From positions 1 through 52,054 of the forward strand of contig VBKE01000035.1 in assembly GCA_005879605.1 (NCBI GenBank): a stretch of 52,054 nt of DNA, given 5' to 3'. The position numbers were made by a program, and so were the translations under genes. Shown in pieces: positions 9,718 to 19,205 of the stretch (position 1 is its first letter; every line of letters begins with the position of its first letter). Source of the stretch: Deltaproteobacteria bacterium. Lineage in GTDB: Bacteria > Desulfobacterota > Binatia > UBA9968. The notes beneath the pieces are model-generated. The model ran no database searches and had not been told where the DNA came from. It saw only the letters and a program-made list of their open reading frames with translations.

Positions 9718-10448
9718 GGTCTTTTCCTCCCGAGATAAGCGGTGATAACCGCATCATTACTGAGCACAGCTTCCGGCTTGCCTTCGGCGATCTTTTCACC
9801 GTGATGCAAAACCAACAGCCGGTCGGAGAGACTCTGGATCGCTTTCATCACATGCTCGATCACAAGAATGCTGATACCCTGGTCGCGGACTTTTTTAATG
9901 ACGTCGATCACTTCCTCGATCTCAACATGATTAAGTCCCGCCATCACCTCGTCGAGGAGCAGCAACTTTGGCCTCATCGCCAGTGCCTTTGCGAGCTCCA
10001 GTCTCTTACGATCCGGCCCACCCAACGCATCGGCGCGTTGCGCCGCGCGGTGATCGAGGCCGACGAATTTGAGCCAACGGTGCGCCTCTTCCTGCGCGCT
10101 GCTGAGCTTGCGAGAGCCGTCGGCGGCGCCAAACAGTGCCCCCACCGCGACGTTGTCGAGCACCGTCAGTCCAGGAAACGGCCGCATGACCTGAAACGTG
10201 CGGGCGATACCGAGCAGCCCACGCCGATAAGCAGGAAGTTGGTTGATCGGCGCGCCTTCGAACAGGACGGAACCGTTGGTCGGATCGAGCGTTCCGCTCA
10301 CGAGACTGACTAGCGTCGTCTTGCCGGCGCCGTTGGGACCGATCAAGCCGAGAATCTCGTTGCGTTCAAGCGCGAAGCTGACGCGATCAATTGCTAAGAG
10401 CCCGCGAAAACGCTTGGTGAGATTACGGACCTCTAGGATGGCATCCAC
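9714..10448 (-). CDS. livG: Branched-chain amino-acid-type ABC transporter ATPase LivG
   Basis: The second ATPase of the importer. It has Walker A GPNGAGKTT, the signature region GGPDRKRLELAKAL and Walker B LLLDEVMAGLNH, which is the LivG form. I place the start at GTG 10448, directly after the livM stop (244 residues, the family length, beginning VDAILEVRNLTKRF). A longer reading from 10526 would overlap livM by 77 bases and add a non-conserved N-terminus. The 3' end overlaps livF by four bases. The signature LSGGQ is replaced by LGGPDRK, a common LivG variation. Confidence 0.92.
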   Translation of the reverse strand: MDAILEVRNLTKRFRGLLAIDRVSFALERNEILGLIGPNGAGKTTLVSLVSGTLDPTNGSVLFEGAPINQLPAYRRGLLGIARTFQVMRPFPGLTVLDNVAVGALFGAADGSRKLSSAQEEAHRWLKFVGLDHRAAQRADALGGPDRKRLELAKALAMRPKLLLLDEVMAGLNHVEIEEVIDVIKKVRDQGISILVIEHVMKAIQSLSDRLLVLHHGEKIAEGKPEAVLSNDAVITAYLGRKRP

Positions 10449-10449
10449 G

Positions 10450-11400
10450 TTAAACTCGGTAAGTCCTGATGTTCTCCTGAAAATAGCGCCAACCCAGGTG
10501 CCGGAACCGCTGCACCAGGTCGGCAAAACCGCGTGGCATAAAAACGATTGCGGCGACGATGACCAACCCGAAAAAGATGCTCGCGAGGCTTGTCACCTTG
10601 ATGGCCAGGATCTCCGAGATTCCCGACAACACGAATGCGCCCAGCACCGGCCCGAAAATCGTACCGGCGCCGCCGAAGACGGCCATGATGATCATCTTCA
10701 CATTAAGGGTGACATCGAACGCGCTCCCCGGATCGAGATAGGTGATCCAATAGGCGTGAATCCCGCCTGCAATCGCAGCGAAGACGCTGCATAGAGCGAA
10801 TGCAAGAATTTTATAAAGGGTGGTATTGACGCCCATGACAGCCGCGGCGCCTTCATTTTCACGGATCGCGATGAGCCCGAAACCGAAGCGGCTGCGAGAG
10901 ATCCAGGCAACCGTAAGCGTGGTCACAACCAGGAGCGCCAGCGCCAGCTCGAAAAACGGCGTATCTCCTTTGAGAAGCGGGAGGATGAGACCGACATTAC
11001 GTCCGGCGATTTCGAGGTTGGAAACGATGGCGGTCATCACCTCCGCGAGTCCCAGTGTAGCGATGGCAAAATAATGGCCGCGCAACCTCAGAACCGGAAG
11101 CCCAAGGAGAACGGCAAAGATGACCGCGAGCGCGACGCCTATCGTCAAGCCTACTTCGAAGGGCAGCTGAAATTGCACCATGGCGATGGCAACGCCATAG
11201 CCCCCCAGGCCGTAGAAAACGGAATTGCCAAACGACGGATAGCCCGTGTAGCCGCCGATAATATTCCAACTCTGCGCCAGCGTGGCGAGAATGAGCGCGT
11301 TGATCCCGAATTGCACCAACACCGCCGAACCCCACGACGGCACGGTCGCAAGTACCCCGATCCCGACCACGGCGAGCGCCAACTTTAGGCCAACCTTCAC
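10450..11400 (-). CDS. livM: Branched-chain amino-acid-type ABC transporter permease LivM
   Basis: A 316-residue polytopic inner-membrane permease. It has the family sequence GHYFAIATLGLAEV and the EAA-type cytoplasmic loop around AIRENEGAAAVMGVN. About nine hydrophobic segments are visible. It pairs with LivH to form the transmembrane channel. The ATG at 11400 overlaps the livH stop by four bases, and livG begins one base after its stop, so the genes are translated as a coupled block. Confidence 0.93.
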   Translation of the reverse strand: MKVGLKLALAVVGIGVLATVPSWGSAVLVQFGINALILATLAQSWNIIGGYTGYPSFGNSVFYGLGGYGVAIAMVQFQLPFEVGLTIGVALAVIFAVLLGLPVLRLRGHYFAIATLGLAEVMTAIVSNLEIAGRNVGLILPLLKGDTPFFELALALLVVTTLTVAWISRSRFGFGLIAIRENEGAAAVMGVNTTLYKILAFALCSVFAAIAGGIHAYWITYLDPGSAFDVTLNVKMIIMAVFGGAGTIFGPVLGAFVLSGISEILAIKVTSLASIFFGLVIVAAIVFMPRGFADLVQRFRHLGWRYFQENIRTYRV

Positions 11401-12260
11401 GCAGTTCTCCCGAGAAGCCCGGTGGGTCGCACGATCAGCACTAAGACTAAAATCCCGAAACTGACGACATCGGTATAGGTCGGACCGATGTAGAGAGCGG
11501 TCAATGCTTCGACGATACCCAGAAATAAACCGCCGACAAGAACGTAAATCGATTTCTCCAAACCGCCGATGATTGCGATCGCAAATGATTTAGCAGTCAG
11601 GCCAGAGCCGATGTAGGGGTTGATTTGCGACACCACGCCATACAGCGTACCAGCAGCGCCCGCTAGGGCCGCGCCGATGCCGAAGGTCAGAGCATAGAGC
11701 TGGCGCGGATTTACGCCGTAAAGTCGCGCTGCTGTCAGGTTCTGGGCCGTAGCGCGGATCGCCCTGCCGATGCGGGTGTGATCGAGAAACAGCCAGAGCG
11801 CGAGGGTCAGTCCGAGCGCGACGCCAAACGCCAACAGCGGGACAAGCGGTACGGTTGCCCCCAGCCAAACGAAGTTGGCTCCGGCATAGCTCGGATTAAC
11901 GGTGCGAAAATCAGCGCTGAAGGTAACCTGCGCGAGGTACGTGATCACGACCTCGAGGCCGAAGGTGATCAGCAAGGTGTTGAACATGGGCGCGCGGATC
12001 ACCAGATTAAGCACGTAGCGCTGAATCAAATAGCCCAGGCAAAACAGCAGTATCATCGCTAACGGCAATGCCGCAAATGGATCCCAGCCAAAGCCGGTGA
12101 ACAGATAATAACCGGCATAGGCCCCCAGCATGATGAGGGCTCCGTGGGCTAGATTGACGATGTTGAGCACGCCCCAGACGAGCACGAGCCCTAACGCCAT
12201 CAAGGCATAGAGACCGCCCAGCAGGACGCCATTAATCAAAATCTGCCAGAGAAGCTGCAC
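11397..12260 (-). CDS. livH: Branched-chain amino-acid-type ABC transporter permease LivH
   Basis: A 287-residue polytopic permease. It opens with NGVLLGGLYALMALGLVLVWGV-type sequence and contains NLAHGALIMLGAY and IRATAQNLTAARLYGVN, the LivH hallmarks. It forms the heteromeric channel with LivM. It starts one base after the stop of the binding-protein gene and overlaps livM by four bases at its end. It has no cleavable signal; membrane targeting is through its first helix. Confidence 0.93.
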   Translation of the reverse strand: MQLLWQILINGVLLGGLYALMALGLVLVWGVLNIVNLAHGALIMLGAYAGYYLFTGFGWDPFAALPLAMILLFCLGYLIQRYVLNLVIRAPMFNTLLITFGLEVVITYLAQVTFSADFRTVNPSYAGANFVWLGATVPLVPLLAFGVALGLTLALWLFLDHTRIGRAIRATAQNLTAARLYGVNPRQLYALTFGIGAALAGAAGTLYGVVSQINPYIGSGLTAKSFAIAIIGGLEKSIYVLVGGLFLGIVEALTALYIGPTYTDVVSFGILVLVLIVRPTGLLGRTA

Positions 12261-13454
12261 CTACCGCTTGCCCCATGCCGGCATCGGGTAAAGCGGCTTT
12301 TCAATGAGTCCATTTGGGCCGTAGATGGGTAACAACTTACCTTTCTGAATTTGCACGACCGTCTGCGGCAAACTGATCTGTCCGGCCGCATTGAAGCGGA
12401 TGCGGCCATACAGGCTGTCGAAGTCGACCTTAGCAATCGCATCGCGGACTTTCGCGGGGTCGAGGGTGTTGGCCGATTCGATCGCCTTGACGAATGCTTC
12501 AACGTCGGCCACCGCCGATGCCGCGTGGTAATCAGGCTCATAACCAAAGCGCTTCTGATATTCGGTAGCGAACTGCTCGGCGTTTCCGAAGTAATCGTCC
12601 TTAAACGCCGGCGAGGGGACCCAGGACGTCATGCCGAAGGCATAGTTGGCGTCCTGTCCTAAGGCGGCGCGGAAATCTGCGCTCGGCACGCCGACAGTGA
12701 AGGAATAAAGTTTAGGGTTGACGTTGAGAGTTTTGGCCTGGCGGATGAAATTCAGAATCTCGGTCTCATGTCCGGCGACCAGGATCGCATCCACGTCCTG
12801 GCTCTTGATCAAAGACAGGATGGAGTTAAAGTCGGAAGCTTTTGAGCTGTAGCGCTGATCCACCGCGATTTTCAGTGAGGCCTTGCCGATTGCTTTGCGA
12901 GTGCCATCGGCGACTGAAACATCGAACGCATCATCCGCGTATAACAGCGCGATCGTTTTCGGCGCCGGCTTCAGCTGACCCATGAGATCCAAAGTGCTCT
13001 GAAAATAATCGCTCGCCGGCGGCAAGGTACCAAAAATGTATTTGTAGCCGCGGCTGAAGATCTGGTCCGATGCGCCGCCACCTTGAATCATCGGGACGCT
13101 ATACTTTTCCGATATCGCCGAATCAGCAAGTGCGAAATCGCTCGCGAATGGGCCCAACAGGAAATTGACCTTGTCCTGGCTCACAAGCTGCACGTATTGG
13201 CGTACGCTCAGGTTCACATCGGACTGATTGTCAAGGATCTTGAGGCTCAGCTTCTCGCGGTTCTTGCCTACCTTGACGCCGCCAGCCGCGTTGATTTTGT
13301 CCACGGCGAACCGATAAGCGTCACCATAATAGCGCCCGGTATTGGCGAATTGCCCGGTTAATTGGACCGAGGCGCCGAACTCAATCGGCGCCGCAAATAC
13401 TGGCACGGGCAGAAGCAGGGCCACCATTGCACATAGAAACGACAAGCTCTTCAT
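12261..13454 (-). CDS. Branched-chain amino-acid-type ABC transporter substrate-binding protein
   Basis: A 397-residue periplasmic binding protein of the LivK/type I fold, first gene of the importer operon. A Sec signal peptide is clear, with a hydrophobic core at residues 4-20 and probable cleavage after VFA. The mature protein begins [17 protein letters not shown], the canonical opening that contributes to the ligand pocket. The ATG at 13454 is preceded by AAAGGAGGG. The usual amino-acid-binding signature is only partly recognisable by eye, so the ligand could be an amino acid or another small organic acid. Confidence 0.92.
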   Translation of the reverse strand: MKSLSFLCAMVALLLPVPVFAAPIEFGASVQLTGQFANTGRYYGDAYRFAVDKINAAGGVKVGKNREKLSLKILDNQSDVNLSVRQYVQLVSQDKVNFLLGPFASDFALADSAISEKYSVPMIQGGGASDQIFSRGYKYIFGTLPPASDYFQSTLDLMGQLKPAPKTIALLYADDAFDVSVADGTRKAIGKASLKIAVDQRYSSKASDFNSILSLIKSQDVDAILVAGHETEILNFIRQAKTLNVNPKLYSFTVGVPSADFRAALGQDANYAFGMTSWVPSPAFKDDYFGNAEQFATEYQKRFGYEPDYHAASAVADVEAFVKAIESANTLDPAKVRDAIAKVDFDSLYGRIRFNAAGQISLPQTVVQIQKGKLLPIYGPNGLIEKPLYPMPAWGKR

Positions 13455-13728
13455 GAAATGCCCTCCTTTCAGCGGTAAGCGGGTTAACTCCTCCTACGAT
13501 TTGATCCGCTGGCAACCGGGCTGATGAGTTTAGGTGAGTTATCGAGAGATCGTGGCACAGGATGTTTTGAGAAGATGAATAGACTTTGTTCGACGAAGCG
13601 CGTCCTGTTCCAAAACGGTCCCTGACGCTCGACCAGCAAAACCAGCCGCGGAGCGCAACGCGGACTGCGTTTGAGGCGATCTAAATCGAGGCTAGCGAGC
13701 CGGTTTCGCCATGTCAATGTGCAGCTGG

Positions 13729-14058
13729 CTAGGGGGCGCTTCGCCGCAATACGACGACGGTGGACCCCCAACCGCCGGCTTCAGGCGGCGCATCGCGAAA
13801 AGAAAGAACCACCTCGTGGCTTTCTAAGATTGACCGCACGATATTTCGTTGCACGCCGATGCCGCGGCCGTGGATGATACGGAGTTCATAGATGCCGGCC
13901 TGGCAACATTGATCGATGTACTCTTCGACGACGCTCGGAATATCCTTGGGAGAGAAGGCATGGAGATCGATAGTGTCCTGTATCGGAAGGACAACCGGCT
14001 CGTCAAATTGAGAGTCGGGCGGCTGAGAAATGGCACCACGGTCGGATCGGTTTCCCAT
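13729..14058 (-). CDS. Smr-domain protein (MutS2 C-terminal-type)
   Basis: A 109-residue stand-alone Smr domain. The conserved motifs are IDLHAFSP (LDLH motif) and ELRIIHGRGIGVQRNIV (HGxG motif). Smr domains are nucleic-acid nickases or binding modules in the cytoplasm, acting in mismatch/recombination control or on RNA. The ATG at 14058 has no strong ribosome-binding site. It is divergent from the tctC gene and lies 274 bases before the liv-type operon on the same strand. The protein is short but keeps the whole core. Confidence 0.88.
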   Translation of the reverse strand: MGNRSDRGAISQPPDSQFDEPVVLPIQDTIDLHAFSPKDIPSVVEEYIDQCCQAGIYELRIIHGRGIGVQRNIVRSILESHEVVLSFRDAPPEAGGWGSTVVVLRRSAP

Positions 14059-14237
14059 CGTATTCTATTCCATGATCTACACGGAATCGATCGGCGCGCA
14101 AGCCGTCGGTTTGCCGTATGGATCTGGCATCGTTTCAATGCGAATGCCTGGCCGCCCAAGTTGAATTAAAGGTTGCTATTGAGTAGTGTTTGCTGAGGTT
14201 CGGCGAGTCGATCTTCAAGTTAAGAAGGAGGATGGTT

Positions 14238-15209
14238 ATGACTAGCGTTTTACGATTCATCGCTTGTCTTGCGGTTTTCTGCCTATCCCAGGCGAGCGCC
14301 CAAGAGTACCCGACTAAAGTCATCACTATGGTTGTACCTTTTGCTGCCGGTGGCCCGACCGACACGGTCGCAAGGTTGATCGGCGCGCCGATGAGCAAAA
14401 CTCTCAAGCAACAGATCATCGTCGAAAATGTCCTCGGCGCCGGCGGCACCATTGCTGCCAACCGTGTCGCCAAGTCGGCGCCAGACGGATATACGCTCTT
14501 GATCCATCACATCGGTCATTCTACGGCGCCGGCGCTTTACCGCAAGCTGCCTTATAACGCGTTAAATGACTTTGAGCCCATCGGCCTCATAAACGAAGTG
14601 CCGATGACCCTCGTAGCGAAAAAGGATTTTCCAGCCAGGGACCTCAAGGAATTGATTGCTTATGTGAAAGCCAACAAAGAGAAGATTAATTTGGCGAACG
14701 CCGGGCTCGGCGCTGCCTCGCATCTATGCGGCATGCTGTTTATGAGCGCAATTCAGACTGAGCTGACCACCGTTCCCTACAACGGTACGGGGCCAGCCAT
14801 GAATGATTTGCTGGGCGGACAGGTAGATATGATGTGCGACCAGACGACCAACACGACCAGCCAAATCAAGGCGGAAAAGATCAAAGTCTACGGCGTGACA
14901 ACCAAGAAACGCGTGGCTTCTCTGCCGAACGTCCCGACCATGGACGAGGCTGGGTTGAAAGGCTTCGAGGTCTCGGTCTGGCATGGTCTCTATGCTCCGA
15001 AGGGCACTCCAAAGCCGGTGATCGATAAGCTGGCCAAAGCGCTACAGGCGGCGCTAAAGGACGATAACGTAAAGCAGCGCTTCGCCGAATTGGGCACCGA
15101 ACCGGTAGCCGAAAACCGAGCGGCGCCTGCGGCGCTGCACGCACATCTCAAGGCTGAAATCGACAGATGGAGTCCGATCATCAAGAAGGCCGGCGTCTAT
15201 GCCGACTAA
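14238..15209 (+). CDS. tctC: Tripartite tricarboxylate transporter substrate-binding protein (Bug/TctC family)
   Basis: A 323-residue periplasmic solute receptor. The ATG at 14238 is chosen because AGGAGG (14226-14231) lies six bases upstream; other in-frame starts at 14190 and 14232 are too far from or too close to it. A Sec signal peptide ends in ASA, then the mature protein begins QEYPTKVITMVVPFAAGGPTD, the Bug-family opening. Later family motifs include TVPYNGTGPAMNDLLGGQVD and VPTMDEAGL. It delivers a carboxylic acid to the TctAB permease encoded downstream. A strong terminator follows, so it may be made in excess over the permease. Confidence 0.93.
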   Translation: MTSVLRFIACLAVFCLSQASAQEYPTKVITMVVPFAAGGPTDTVARLIGAPMSKTLKQQIIVENVLGAGGTIAANRVAKSAPDGYTLLIHHIGHSTAPALYRKLPYNALNDFEPIGLINEVPMTLVAKKDFPARDLKELIAYVKANKEKINLANAGLGAASHLCGMLFMSAIQTELTTVPYNGTGPAMNDLLGGQVDMMCDQTTNTTSQIKAEKIKVYGVTTKKRVASLPNVPTMDEAGLKGFEVSVWHGLYAPKGTPKPVIDKLAKALQAALKDDNVKQRFAELGTEPVAENRAAPAALHAHLKAEIDRWSPIIKKAGVYAD

Positions 15210-15235
15210 AGTGGCATTTGCAAAGTTGCTGCAGG

Positions 15236-15267
15236 AAAGGCCGGGCATCGTCCCGGCCTTTTTTTTG
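15236..15267 (+). terminator. Rho-independent terminator between tctC and tctB
   Basis: AAGGCCGGG (237-245 of the 15 kb block) pairs perfectly with CCCGGCCTT (252-260) across a six-base loop, followed by an eight-T tract to 15266. It sits inside a transport operon. It probably lets most transcripts stop after the binding protein and only some continue into tctBA. Confidence 0.88.
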
Positions 15268-15344
15268 TTTCGGAGTTGTTGTACAACGCGCGTAAGTTAC
15301 TTCGTGATCAACGGTCGTCCTGAAGGAGGGGTGTCCTAAACTAT

Positions 15345-15797
15345 ATGATCCGCAACGCCAAAGATTTCTGGACCGGCTTGATCTATGTCTTCTTTGGATC
15401 AAGCGCGATTCTTATCGGCCGTGAGTACGGCATGGGAACGGCAATCAAAATGGGCCCGGCCTATTTTCCCACTATTCTCGGCGGTTTGCTCGTCGGCATC
15501 GGGGCGATTTCAGTGATCCGATCTTTTATCATACCAGGCACTCCGATCGCGGCGTTCGCGTTCAAAGGACTAACGCTCGTTACGGTGTCGGCTCTTGTGT
15601 TTGGTTTCCTGGTGCGAGGCGCGGGATTGGCGGTCGCTTTGCCGTTGCTCGTCATCATCAGTGCTTATGCAAGCACGCGCTTTCGTTGGCACCCGACGCT
15701 GCTCCTAGCGGCGGGACTGACGGTCTTCTGTGCTCTTGTGTTTCTTAAAGGCTTGGGCATTCCGCTACCGGTCATCGGTCCATGGTTCGGCGGCTGA
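15345..15797 (+). CDS. tctB: Tripartite tricarboxylate transporter small permease TctB
   Basis: A 150-residue membrane protein with four predicted helices, the TctB pattern. The early sequence GREYGMGTAIKMGPAYFPTILGGLLVGIG is typical (key block at residues 25-50). The ATG at 15345 follows AAGGAGG upstream. It forms the permease with TctA, whose gene starts 30 bases after this stop, and works as a secondary transporter dependent on TctC. Confidence 0.9.
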   Translation: MIRNAKDFWTGLIYVFFGSSAILIGREYGMGTAIKMGPAYFPTILGGLLVGIGAISVIRSFIIPGTPIAAFAFKGLTLVTVSALVFGFLVRGAGLAVALPLLVIISAYASTRFRWHPTLLLAAGLTVFCALVFLKGLGIPLPVIGPWFGG

Positions 15798-15827
15798 AAA
15801 CGGAAGACCACAAATAGGGAGATAACG

Positions 15828-17336
15828 GTGGAATTGCTCAATCATCTTGTGCTGGGGTTGCAAACGGCGGCGACTCTCGCCAATTTGTTTTACTGCTTCG
15901 TTGGAGTCTTTCTCGGCACCGCGGTTGGTGTCTTACCGGGGCTCGGACCTACTGCCACCATCGCGATGTTGCTGCCGGTTACGTTTGTGTTGCCGCCAGT
16001 TACCGCGCTCATTATGCTGGCTGGCATCTACTATGGTTCGCAGTACGGCGGCTCGACGACCTCTATTCTCGTCAATCTTCCCGGAGAAGCTGCCTCCGTC
16101 GTTACAACTCTCGACGGTTACCAGATGGCAAAGCAAGGAAGGGCGGGACCGGCGCTCGCGGCTTCGGCCATCGGCTCGTTCTTCGCCGGAACCGTCGCGA
16201 CATTTCTGATCGCTGGGTTCGGTCCGCCGCTTGCCGCCGTCGCGCTTAAGTTCGGACCGGCGGAATTTTTCTCGCTGATGGTCCTTGGTCTGGTGGCGTC
16301 CGTGGTGCTCGCGCAGGGTTCGCTGCTCCATGCCATCGGTATGGTCGTGCTCGGCTTGCTCCTGGGACTCATTGGGACCGATGTAAATTCCGGCACGCAA
16401 CGCTTCAGTTTCGGGATTTATGAACTGGCCGACGGCATCGGCTTCGTTACCGTCGCGATGGGAATGTTCGGCTTAGGAGAGATTATTCGTAATTTGGAAA
16501 ACGAAGAAGAACGAGCGGTGATGATCACAAAAATCACCGGCCTCTGGCCCACTCGCGAGGACTTCAAACGCATGGTCGCGCCGATCCTTCGCGGCACCAT
16601 CATCGGCTCGGCACTGGGCATTCTTCCCGGCAGCGGCTCGATCCTGGGTTCCTTCGCTGCCTACTCCATCGAAAAGAAGGTCTCGAAGAATCGCGCGCAG
16701 TTTGGGAAGGGCGCCATCGAGGGCGTCGCCGCGCCGGAGTCGGCTAACAACGCGGGCGCCCAAACGTCTTTTATTCCATTGCTGACCTTGGGAATTCCAT
16801 CCAATCCGGTCAGCGCGCTGATGGTCGGAGCCATGATTATTCACGGTATTCAGCCCGGACCATCGGTGATTAACGAGCAGCCGGCGCTATTTTGGGGCAT
16901 GATCGTGTCGATGTGGATCGGAAATCTCTTCCTGGTGATCCTTAATTACCCATTGATCGGCATGTGGGTGCGAATGATCATGATACCCTACCAACACTTG
17001 TACCCGGGGATTCTGGTATTTTGCGGTATCGGAGTTTTCAGCCTCAAGAATACCGAATTCGACGTCTACCTCATGGCTCTGTTCGGCGCTCTCGGTTATT
17101 TGTTTTCCAAACTCGGTTGTGAGCCGGCGCCCATGCTGCTCGCCTTCATTCTCGGCCCGTTGATGGAAGAGTACCTGCGCCGGGCGATGTTGCTCTCGCG
17201 CGGGAACCCGTGGGTATTCGTCCAGCGGCCGATCAGCGCGACCTTGCTCGGACTCGCCGTTTTAGCGATGTGCAGCGTGCTAATCCCGGCCTTCAGTAAA
17301 ACACGCGAAGAAGTCTTCGTCGAAGGTTCGGGATAA
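15828..17336 (+). CDS. tctA: Tripartite tricarboxylate transporter large permease TctA
   Basis: A 502-residue polytopic permease. It has the TctA signatures GVLPGLGPTATIAMLLP (residues 37-53) and LPGEAASVVTTLDGYQMAK, with a second half repeating a PGSGSILGSFAAYS-type motif. Roughly twelve hydrophobic segments are visible. Translation starts at GTG 15828 with AGGGAGA upstream. It ends close to the convergent ABC operon, with only the stem-loop at 17355-17383 in between. Confidence 0.93.
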   Translation: MELLNHLVLGLQTAATLANLFYCFVGVFLGTAVGVLPGLGPTATIAMLLPVTFVLPPVTALIMLAGIYYGSQYGGSTTSILVNLPGEAASVVTTLDGYQMAKQGRAGPALAASAIGSFFAGTVATFLIAGFGPPLAAVALKFGPAEFFSLMVLGLVASVVLAQGSLLHAIGMVVLGLLLGLIGTDVNSGTQRFSFGIYELADGIGFVTVAMGMFGLGEIIRNLENEEERAVMITKITGLWPTREDFKRMVAPILRGTIIGSALGILPGSGSILGSFAAYSIEKKVSKNRAQFGKGAIEGVAAPESANNAGAQTSFIPLLTLGIPSNPVSALMVGAMIIHGIQPGPSVINEQPALFWGMIVSMWIGNLFLVILNYPLIGMWVRMIMIPYQHLYPGILVFCGIGVFSLKNTEFDVYLMALFGALGYLFSKLGCEPAPMLLAFILGPLMEEYLRRAMLLSRGNPWVFVQRPISATLLGLAVLAMCSVLIPAFSKTREEVFVEGSG

Positions 17337-17348
17337 GGAGGTTGGCAC

Positions 17349-17383
17349 CAAAAAATAGGGCAGAGAAATTTTCTCCGCCCTAT
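17349..17383 (-). terminator. Terminator for the minus-strand ABC operon, between convergent transcripts
   Basis: ATAGGGC (17355-17361) pairs with GCCCTAT (17377-17383), and an inner GAGAA/TTCTC pairing gives a long stem. On the minus strand it is followed by a T run (complement of AAAAAA at 17350-17355). The plus-strand side lacks a T run, so it mainly terminates the operon ending at 17420. Confidence 0.8.
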
Positions 17384-17419
17384 CCCGCGTTGGATTTTCG
17401 CTTACCCCGCGCAGCTCTC

Positions 17420-18433
17420 TCAGTCCCAGCGCTTGTCCCCGGTTAAACGCCCTCCCGCCTTGGAAAGAGCGGCTTGGACGACGGAGAGATCGATCAGTTT
17501 TTCGTAACTCGGTTTCTCCTCGGCCTTGATCGTGCCCAGTTCCACCTGCTTGTTGATCGTCCATTCGACCATGTCTTTAGGTAGGCCGTCGTTCACCGGC
17601 CAGGCGCCGGCGTTCGCCAGCAGATCGTAAGTTTGAGAGACCACATCCGCTTCCTGCTGTGTATATTTCGCCGCGACCTCGACGGTCTTCGCCTTGTTGT
17701 TGTAGATGAAGCGGTTGGCTTTGATGAGCGCCGCCATCATGTCGACGTAGAGCTGACGATTGCTGCCGATCTCTTTTTCCGGCGCGATGTAGGCGGCATA
17801 AAGCCATTTGGGGAGTGTTTCCCATAGGTTTACGAGAATATTAAGATCTGATTTTTTCTTCTTCGCCACGAGCGCCTGGTCCACGTGAAGAATCGCCGTG
17901 TCGATTTGACCGCTGAGAAGCCCTGGTACCCGACCCTTGGTGCTGACGGGTATATATTGGACATCTTTCGGCGTGAGTCCGCAGCTTGCCATCACGGCGC
18001 GGCTCATCACCTCGTTGAACGCACCGACTTCCTGAATGCCGATCTTGCGGCCTTTGAGATCTTTGCAGCTCTTGATATCGCCCTGGACCAACATCGATTG
18101 GGAGAGCTTATGCGAGTAAGTCCCGAGCACCTTTGTCCCCGCCCCCCGCGCCGCCGCGATAATCGCCGGATCGGAGCTTGTGCCGGTGATATCCAATCCG
18201 CCAGCCACGCTCCCGCGCAAGGTCTGGGTTCCGCCCTCGAAGGTGACAAATTCCGCGTCGATATTGTTTTCCGCGAAGAAGCCCATCTCCTTGGCGACGT
18301 ATGGGGGGATGTGGACGACGTTAGGCGGCGTGACGGGAACGCCAAAGACAACTTTCCGCTTTGTCTGCGCCTCAACCGGCGCTAGCGAGAGCCAAATCCC
18401 AACCAATGACAGGGCAACGACTGCCTTTTTCAT
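17420..18433 (-). CDS. ABC transporter substrate-binding protein (NMT1/SsuA-like)
   Basis: A 337-residue periplasmic binding protein of the nitrate/sulfonate/taurine/thiamine-precursor type. The signal peptide core is at residues 4-20, with cleavage near VEAQ. The family fingerprint is present: YVAKEMGFFAENNIDAEFV, LRGSVAGGLDI and KDLKGRKIGIQ. The start ATG at 18433 has a GGAGG-like block upstream. It is the last gene of the operon, after the permease. The ligand is unknown; neighbouring 2-oxoacid dehydrogenase genes suggest an organic acid or its precursor (inference). Confidence 0.9.
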   Translation of the reverse strand: MKKAVVALSLVGIWLSLAPVEAQTKRKVVFGVPVTPPNVVHIPPYVAKEMGFFAENNIDAEFVTFEGGTQTLRGSVAGGLDITGTSSDPAIIAAARGAGTKVLGTYSHKLSQSMLVQGDIKSCKDLKGRKIGIQEVGAFNEVMSRAVMASCGLTPKDVQYIPVSTKGRVPGLLSGQIDTAILHVDQALVAKKKKSDLNILVNLWETLPKWLYAAYIAPEKEIGSNRQLYVDMMAALIKANRFIYNNKAKTVEVAAKYTQQEADVVSQTYDLLANAGAWPVNDGLPKDMVEWTINKQVELGTIKAEEKPSYEKLIDLSVVQAALSKAGGRLTGDKRWD

Positions 18434-18449
18434 ATGGGCCTCCTTTTCT

Positions 18450-19205
18450 CTACTCCCTTTCGTCGAAATTTCTCCACGGCGCGATTCGCCCCTCGATCCA
18501 CTTGGCGAGCGACATAAGTCCCACCCCTAATATCATAACCACCACGATGGGGACAAAAAGCTTATCGGTTTCGAAGGCATTGGCGTAGCGAACGATCATA
18601 TAACCCAACCCGGTGACTGAAGTATAGAACTCGGCGACGATCATCCCGACCAAGCCGCGCCCGATCGCCAGACGGACGCCCACGACAATGAAAGGGATGG
18701 CTGAGGGGATAATTAGATGCCGCCAGAGTTGCCCCTCGCTCGAGCAGAATGAGCACGCGACCTCCTGGAGATTTCGATCGACATCTTTCACCCCTTGGTA
18801 AGTATTGAGCAGGATCGGAAAAACCATGAAGAGGAAGACAATAGTCACCTTCGCTGGAACCCTGAAACCGAACCAGAGAACGATCAGGGGAACCATCGCA
18901 ACCATCGGCATGGAATAAAGGGCACTGACGTAAATGTCCGTGGCCCACTCCACTAGCGAAAAGCGCCCCATCACCACGCCGAGGAGAACCCCCACGATCA
19001 CCGAAAGAATCGAGGCGTAGAATAAAACCAGGAGGCTCTCTTTCATGTAGCTCTGCAGCTCTCCCGACGTTACGAGCCCAATGAAGGCGCGGAGGATAGC
19101 GGTCGGATAGGTAAAAAGTATCGGGTTCACGCGACGGCCGTAGAATTCCCATACGACCAACAAGACCAAGAGCGAGAGCAGGCGCACTTTGAGTCGCTGG
19201 CTCAT
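18450..19205 (-). CDS. ABC transporter permease (SsuC/TauC-like)
   Basis: A 251-residue inner-membrane permease with about six helices. The EAA loop is visible near LQEVACSFCSSEGQLWRHLIIPSA. The start at ATG 19205 (MSQRLKVRL) overlaps the ATPase stop by four bases; a longer reading from 19355 adds a basic, non-membrane N-terminus and overlaps the ATPase, so it is rejected. It forms the import channel with the adjacent ATPase and binding protein. Confidence 0.9.
   Translation of the reverse strand: MSQRLKVRLLSLLVLLVVWEFYGRRVNPILFTYPTAILRAFIGLVTSGELQSYMKESLLVLFYASILSVIVGVLLGVVMGRFSLVEWATDIYVSALYSMPMVAMVPLIVLWFGFRVPAKVTIVFLFMVFPILLNTYQGVKDVDRNLQEVACSFCSSEGQLWRHLIIPSAIPFIVVGVRLAIGRGLVGMIVAEFYTSVTGLGYMIVRYANAFETDKLFVPIVVVMILGVGLMSLAKWIEGRIAPWRNFDERE

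Noticed and set aside
9642..10313. Plus-strand reading frame opposite livF and livG
   Set aside because: Shadow of two clear ATPase genes; no family pattern of its own.
10450..10526. Extended livG start overlapping livM by 77 bases
   Set aside because: GTG 10448 gives the family length and lies right after the livM stop; the extension is not LivG-like.
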